A DNA stretch of 53,139 bases. It comes from Candidatus Avelusimicrobium pecoris. GTDB lineage: Bacteria; Elusimicrobiota; Elusimicrobia; Elusimicrobiales; Elusimicrobiaceae. Each line of letters begins with the position of its first letter. The stretch's first letter is position 1. Location: assembly GCA_902761975.1 (NCBI GenBank), contig CACWMG010000006.1:1-53139 (forward strand). The letters run 5' to 3'. This document shows, piece after piece, positions 49,610 through 53,139 of this stretch. The notes beneath the pieces were generated by a model. That model was not told the DNA's origin. It did not search any database and saw only the letters and a list, made by a program, of their open reading frames with translations. The position numbers and the translations under genes are program-made.

Positions 49610-52163
49610 TGATACGTTTCTTCCACTCGCAAATTAGTTGCAAGGCCTCTATAGGGGTGAGCTTATTGGGGTCGGCCATTTTAATTTCTTCCACAATGGG
49701 GGATGAAAAAATGTCCTGCACCATATCGCGCTCTTTGACGGAAATTTTAGCCCCTTTCTTGGCCTCTAAATCTTTTAGTACTTTTTTGGCGCGCAACGTA
49801 CACGCCGCGGGTAGCCCGGCCAGTTCCGCCACGTGGATCCCATACGATTGGTCCGCCGCACCCGGCTTAATTTGATATAAAAACGCCAATTTGCTATTGC
49901 CTTGTGCGTCTTTATATTCCTTGGCATCTACGTGGAAATTTTTTACACGCTCGTACTTATTTTCCAGGTCCACCAATTCAAAATAATGCGTGGCAAAAAT
50001 CACTTTGGCCCCGCCTTTGGGTTTATAGAGATATTCTACAATCGCCCAGGCAATGGAGATACCGTCAAAGGTGGACGTACCGCGCCCCACTTCGTCCAGT
50101 AAAATCAAACTGCGCGGCGTCATAGACGCTAAAATATGGGCGGTTTCGTTCATTTCCACCATAAAGGTAGAGTTGCCGCGGCTTAAAGCATCGTGCGCGC
50201 CAATACGCGTCATAATACGGTCCACAAGCCCAATGCGGGCGTTTTGGGCGGGCACAAAGCTGCCCATTTGCGCCAAAATAACAATAATGGCGCTTTGCTT
50301 TAAATAGACGCTCTTACCACCCATGTTGGGCCCGGTAATCAGCATAATTTGGTTTTGCGCGGTGCCTAAGTGCAAACCGTTGGGCACAAAACTGCCCGCC
50401 GGGAGCGTTTTTTCCACAAGCGGGTGGCGGCCGTTTTCATAATAAAGTTCGGTGCTCTCGTCCACCACGGGTTTGGTGTAATTGCCTTTGAGCGCACATA
50501 ACGCCAGGGCTTCATATACGTCCAGTTCCGACACCAGCCGCGCAAACGTTTTAAACGCTTCAATCTGCCCGGCTAAAACAGTGCGGATTTTGTTAAATAA
50601 ATGGGCTTCCAAGCGCAAAATTTTCTGCTCGGCGTGCATGATTTTATCTTCCAGCTGTTTGAGCTCTTCGGTAATAAACCGCTCGGCATTAACAAGCGTT
50701 TGTTTGCGCACATAGCCATAGGGCACTTTGGACAGGTGGGATTTGGTTACTTCAAAATAATACCCATACACGGAATTGACCCCCACTTTTAGTGTGGTAA
50801 TGCCGGTTTTGGCGCGTTCGCGCTCGCAAATTTGTTGCAGGGTTTGGTTGGAGTTATTTTTTAACGAGCGCAGTTCGTCCAATTCGCTACTATACCCGGC
50901 CCGGATAACATCCCCGTCGGACACGTGCAAAGACGGCGTTTCTTGGATCGCTTCATACAGTAGCCGCGCCATTTCTTTAAGCGTGGGCAAAATATGGGTA
51001 AAGGTTTCTTTCAAGTGCGGGGCAATTTCCGGGTAGCTGGCAAACCACTGCTCTAGCGCGTCCACATTGAGTAGCGAGCGGCGTAGCCCCGACAAATCCC
51101 GCGGGCTAGCCGTACCGGCCGCCGTGCGGGTAATAATGCGCTCTACGTCGGAAATATCTTCCAGTAGCGCACTTAAATCAGCAATAGCGGCCTGATTTTT
51201 TACAAACGCCTCCACGCAATTTTGCCGCTGGCTAATTTCGCCCACGTCCAAGAGCGGATGCAAGAGCCACTCTTTTAATTTACGGCTGCCTACCGCCGTT
51301 TTGGTTTTATCTAAAAATTCCCATAAACTGCCCGCGCGGCCCCCCTCTTGCCCTTTGATAAGCTCTAAAGACGCCACGGCATTTTCGTCAATTTGCAAAC
51401 ATTCTTTGAGTTCCCGGTACGCCGGAACAAGCGTTGTCTGCACGCTGGGGTCCGTGGCTTTAATATATTTCATCACCTGCAACGCACAGGCAAGCGCGCG
51501 GCTGTGTTCTTCCCACGCACCCATAGCGGGCCACGCATCCGGCAAAGTAAAATCCCCGTCAAACGAGGCGATATTGGTTAGCGTGAGGGCCCCCGGGATG
51601 ACTACTTTTTGGCGTAGCGTGTCCAGCGCTTCGCGCGTGCCGATAATTTCCGACGGATTAACTGCGGCCAAAGCGGCGGCTAAATTGGTAAGGGAGGGGT
51701 CTTTATCATTTTGATTGACCCAAAATTCGCCGGTGGATACTTCCACACACGCCACCGCCCATCCCGCCGGGGTTACATCCAAACACACCAAGTAGTTGGC
51801 CTGATTAGCATCTAGTAGGCTATCCTCTACAAGCGTGCCGGGGGTAATGACGCGCACAATTTTGCGTTCAAAAAGTTTTGTGTCCTTATCCATGACCGAG
51901 CTGGTCTGCTCGCAAATCCCAATTTTTTTCCCGGCCGACAGTAGGCGCGTAATGTACGTGTTAGCCGCATGATAGGGGATCCCGCACATAGGGGTCCCGT
52001 TGCGCGAGGTAAGCGTAAGGCCCAAAAGGCCGCTAATTTCGCGGGCTTGGTCATCAAACATTTCGTAAAAATCGCCTAAGCGGAAAAACAATACAATATC
52101 CGGGTTTTGCTCACGGATGGAGAAGTATTGCTTCATTAAAGGGGTGAGTGCAGGTTTGGACAT
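49602..52163 (-). CDS. mutS: DNA mismatch repair protein MutS
   Basis: An 853-residue mismatch-binding ATPase. The N-terminal mismatch wedge is FFRLGDFYEMFDDQA, with the Phe-x-Glu motif. Domains follow in standard order, ending in the ABC-type ATPase with Walker A TGPNMGGKSVYLKQ (about residue 610), the signature region RGNSTFMVEMNE and Walker B SLILLDEVGRGTSTFDG. The start at 52163 gives the usual MSKPALTPLM-type opening; an upstream extension to 52217 is cysteine-rich and looks non-coding. The promoter places the transcript start at this ATG. Confidence 0.97.
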   Translation of the reverse strand: MSKPALTPLMKQYFSIREQNPDIVLFFRLGDFYEMFDDQAREISGLLGLTLTSRNGTPMCGIPYHAANTYITRLLSAGKKIGICEQTSSVMDKDTKLFERKIVRVITPGTLVEDSLLDANQANYLVCLDVTPAGWAVACVEVSTGEFWVNQNDKDPSLTNLAAALAAVNPSEIIGTREALDTLRQKVVIPGALTLTNIASFDGDFTLPDAWPAMGAWEEHSRALACALQVMKYIKATDPSVQTTLVPAYRELKECLQIDENAVASLELIKGQEGGRAGSLWEFLDKTKTAVGSRKLKEWLLHPLLDVGEISQRQNCVEAFVKNQAAIADLSALLEDISDVERIITRTAAGTASPRDLSGLRRSLLNVDALEQWFASYPEIAPHLKETFTHILPTLKEMARLLYEAIQETPSLHVSDGDVIRAGYSSELDELRSLKNNSNQTLQQICERERAKTGITTLKVGVNSVYGYYFEVTKSHLSKVPYGYVRKQTLVNAERFITEELKQLEDKIMHAEQKILRLEAHLFNKIRTVLAGQIEAFKTFARLVSELDVYEALALCALKGNYTKPVVDESTELYYENGRHPLVEKTLPAGSFVPNGLHLGTAQNQIMLITGPNMGGKSVYLKQSAIIVILAQMGSFVPAQNARIGLVDRIMTRIGAHDALSRGNSTFMVEMNETAHILASMTPRSLILLDEVGRGTSTFDGISIAWAIVEYLYKPKGGAKVIFATHYFELVDLENKYERVKNFHVDAKEYKDAQGNSKLAFLYQIKPGAADQSYGIHVAELAGLPAACTLRAKKVLKDLEAKKGAKISVKERDMVQDIFSSPIVEEIKMADPNKLTPIEALQLICEWKKRINE

Positions 52164-52169
52164 ACTTGT

Positions 52170-52198
52170 ATTGTAACATTTATAACTACACCCTGTAA
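52170..52198 (-). promoter_or_regulatory. Promoter of mutSL, probably leaderless
   Basis: On the minus strand TACAAT at 52170-52175 is followed by six bases and the ATG at 52163. TTACAG at 52193-52198, 17 bases upstream, could serve as -35. No ribosome binding site is present. Confidence 0.55.
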
Positions 52199-52212
52199 CG
52201 TTACTTTTCACG

Positions 52213-52244
52213 CACAAAATTTAAAAACGTGTGATTTTTAAATT
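52213..52244. terminator. AT-rich hairpin at the far end of the tRNA-Tyr array
   Basis: A 12-bp stem, AAAATTTAAAAA paired with TTTTTAAATTTT, around the loop CGTGTGA. It takes the place of the terminator copies seen after the other repeat ends. Confidence 0.5.
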
Positions 52245-52449
52245 TTGTTGCTTGCCAGCGATACAATTTTCCAAAACCGGGCCATTTTGACGTACCTTGG
52301 GCTTGACGTACCATTCAGGTACGCCTATGCGCCCAACTTGTCCGCCAAACCGTCCTCGGTTTTGAAAAATCATCTTAACGTCTATTTTACCTTGTACTTG
52401 GGAAAGTACGGTGTTTTAGAAAGGGTGGTGCAAAGTACTGTAGCTTTCC

Positions 52450-52486
52450 TAAAAAAATTTACCCCGCACTAGGCGGGGTAAATTTT
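52450..52486 (-). terminator. Terminator copy 2 of the tRNA-Tyr repeat
   Basis: AAATTTACCCCGC and GCGGGGTAAATTT form a stem around a short loop, followed by a T-run on the minus strand; near copy of 52656-52690. Confidence 0.8.
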
Positions 52487-52655
52487 GGTAGCTTGCCTTG
52501 ATTCGGTCACAAGTCGGCTCGTTGACCCTCGCCGCTCGCGACCCCGCCTCGCCATGCTCGCCTTTCGTTCTCGCCACTGCGGCTCGCACTCAAACTCGCA
52601 TAAGGTTCCGGCTTTCGAATCCTAACGCGGGCAAAGCAGTTTGCCCGCTTTCCTA

Positions 52656-52690
52656 AAAAAATTTACCCCGCTGACAGCGGGGTTAAATTT
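52656..52690 (-). terminator. Terminator of tRNA-Tyr
   Basis: ACCCCGCTG / CAGCGGGGT stem flanked by A- and T-rich runs, directly past the tRNA 3' end. Confidence 0.85.
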
Positions 52691-52774
52691 TGGTAGGAAT
52701 AGGATTCGAACCTATGTAGGGCGTAGCCCGACGGTTTTACAGACCGTTGCTTTTGACCACTCAGCCACCCTACC
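52691..52774 (-). tRNA. tRNA-Tyr(GTA)
   Basis: An 84-base class II tRNA on the minus strand: acceptor GGTAGGG with TCCTACC, D arm GCTGAGTGGTCAAAAGC, anticodon stem ACGGT/ACCGT around CTGTAAA (anticodon GTA), variable arm GGGCTACGCCC, and T arm ATAGG-TTCGAAT-CCTAT. The acceptor and all stems pair. CCA is not encoded. Confidence 0.96.
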
Positions 52775-52790
52775 GATCTTTTATAAAAAC

Positions 52791-52846
52791 ACCGGAACTA
52801 ACGCCCCGGTCTAATTTTACTTAAACAACTAGGTAGTTATATTATA
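52791..52846 (-). promoter_or_regulatory. Promoter and hairpin upstream of tRNA-Tyr
   Basis: On the minus strand TATAAT (52841-52846) is followed about 30 bases later by a small hairpin ACCGG/CCGGT (52791-52810) and GTTTTTAT, then the tRNA. The hairpin has the look of a weak terminator. It may instead be part of the tRNA 5' leader. Confidence 0.45.
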
Positions 52847-52896
52847 ACAAAAAATAAACGCGATGTCATTTTTATCTTCTAAAAAATTTTTAAAAC

Positions 52897-52930
52897 AAAA
52901 AACCCGCCCGTTATAAACAGGCAGGTTTTG
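52897..52930 (-). terminator. Terminator of the partial gene at the right edge
   Basis: On the minus strand AACCTGCC pairs with GGCGGGTT (one T-G pair), followed by TTTTTTGTTTT, about 24 bases past the stop. Confidence 0.8.
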
Positions 52931-52950
52931 TACAAAAGTTACCTAAATAT

Positions 52951-53139
52951 TTAATGACTGTATCCGTCTAAGTATTGGTAGAAATCTCCCCATTGGGGGG
53001 TAGCATATCCGTTAGACAAGATAGAAATTTTATCCTCCACACGCTCCGTAATGACACGCAGTGAGGACAATTTTTTTCCTATCGGGGCGAAATAATATCC
53101 GTGATCAATCGCCGTTGTACATGCTTGCACCAATGCTTC
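52951..53139 (-). CDS. C-terminal end of an unrecognised protein
   Basis: The open frame continues beyond the right edge (the visible part begins EALVQACTTAIDHGYYFA) and stops at 52951, giving 62 residues. It contains a possible amphipathic helix (SSLRVITERVEDKISIL) and an aromatic end, YQYLDGYSH. No family is recognised. An internal TTG at 53133 should not be taken as the start. A terminator follows. It may be the end of a larger exported or structural protein, but nothing visible decides this. Confidence 0.6.
   Translation of the reverse strand, partial: EALVQACTTAIDHGYYFAPIGKKLSSLRVITERVEDKISILSNGYATPQWGDFYQYLDGYSH

Larger units (their letters stand above)
52240..52690 (-). repeat. tRNA-Tyr 3'-end repeat array, about two units (205 and 240 bp)
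   Basis: Past tRNA-Tyr (minus strand) comes a terminator, a GC-rich spacer and at 52486 a truncated tRNA 3' end (CTACCA preceded by GAATC) with a second terminator copy; then another spacer and, at about 52246, a more decayed copy sharing TAAATTTTG and GCTTGCC with the first, again followed by an AT-rich hairpin. Distances are 205 and about 240 bases. No convincing protein is encoded, although short frames cross it on both strands. The first spacer resembles that of the tRNA-Leu(CAA) unit at 16482-16636. Confidence 0.7.

Noticed and set aside
52245..52472. 75-codon plus-strand frame upstream of mutS
   Set aside because: It spans the repeat array and a terminator copy, has no ribosome binding site and no recognised domain.
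1..53139. CRISPR arrays, prophage, transposases
   Set aside because: No regularly spaced direct repeats and no Cas, integrase, transposase or phage structural protein were seen.

Overview
The window looks like a chromosomal segment of an Elusimicrobiota bacterium, probably a gut or animal-associated lineage. The basis is inference: several genes carry a [21 protein letters not shown] pilin-type start, two PilT ATPases are present, the cell envelope genes are of diderm type (lipoproteins, bactofilin with an M23 peptidase, a SurA-like protein), and the gene order is compact. Nearly every base is coding. I saw no prophage, transposase, CRISPR array or rRNA.

Layout. 1-2 kb: end of a DUF47 regulator, a PiT phosphate transporter and an exported protein of unknown family. 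2-5.7 kb (minus): aminotransferase, nadC, nadA and a small lipoprotein. 5.8-12.9 kb (minus): tRNA-Leu(CAG)-ftsQ-ftsA-ftsZ-pilT-cmk-plsC-rpsA, joining cell division, twitching, lipid and translation genes. 13-17.8 kb: a cysteine-rich pilin-like gene with a frameshift, a dicarboxylate/amino acid symporter, tRNA-Leu(CAA) with a truncated 3'-end copy, and a second pilin. 17.8-27.8 kb: thioredoxin-like lipoprotein, M23 peptidase-bactofilin-SurA-like protein-PfkB kinase, lysS, ankyrin protein, gltX, a GYF-like membrane protein and a second pilT. 27.8-37 kb (minus): radical SAM SPL-like protein, aldo/keto reductase, CoA-binding protein, YbaB and AddAB. 37-46.7 kb: uppP, then HAD phosphatase, alpha/beta hydrolase, NnrD, glmS-pdxJ-glmM, ftsH and hpt. 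46.7-53.1 kb: a third pilin, mutSL, tRNA-Tyr with two truncated 3'-end copies, and a partial unknown gene.

The most interesting material lies between genes. (1) All three pilin-like genes are preceded by the same kind of long structured 5' leader: a conserved TTTTTGGAA, then a hairpin whose bases change in compensating pairs, a second hairpin (a GNRA loop in two of three), an 8-10 bp long-range helix enclosing two or three further stems, and a downstream CAGCCG that can swap into one helix. This looks like an undescribed cis-regulatory RNA for pilins. (2) Two pilins have leader peptides of about 60 residues, filled by palindromic elements inserted in frame just before the prepilin cleavage site. 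(3) tRNA-Leu(CAA) and tRNA-Tyr are each followed by units of about 205 bp that end in a copy of the tRNA 3' end plus terminator, similar in plan to the E. coli tyrT/rtT repeats, with spacers related between the two loci. (4) Several genes have a -10 box exactly six or seven bases before the ATG and no ribosome binding site, suggesting leaderless mRNAs.
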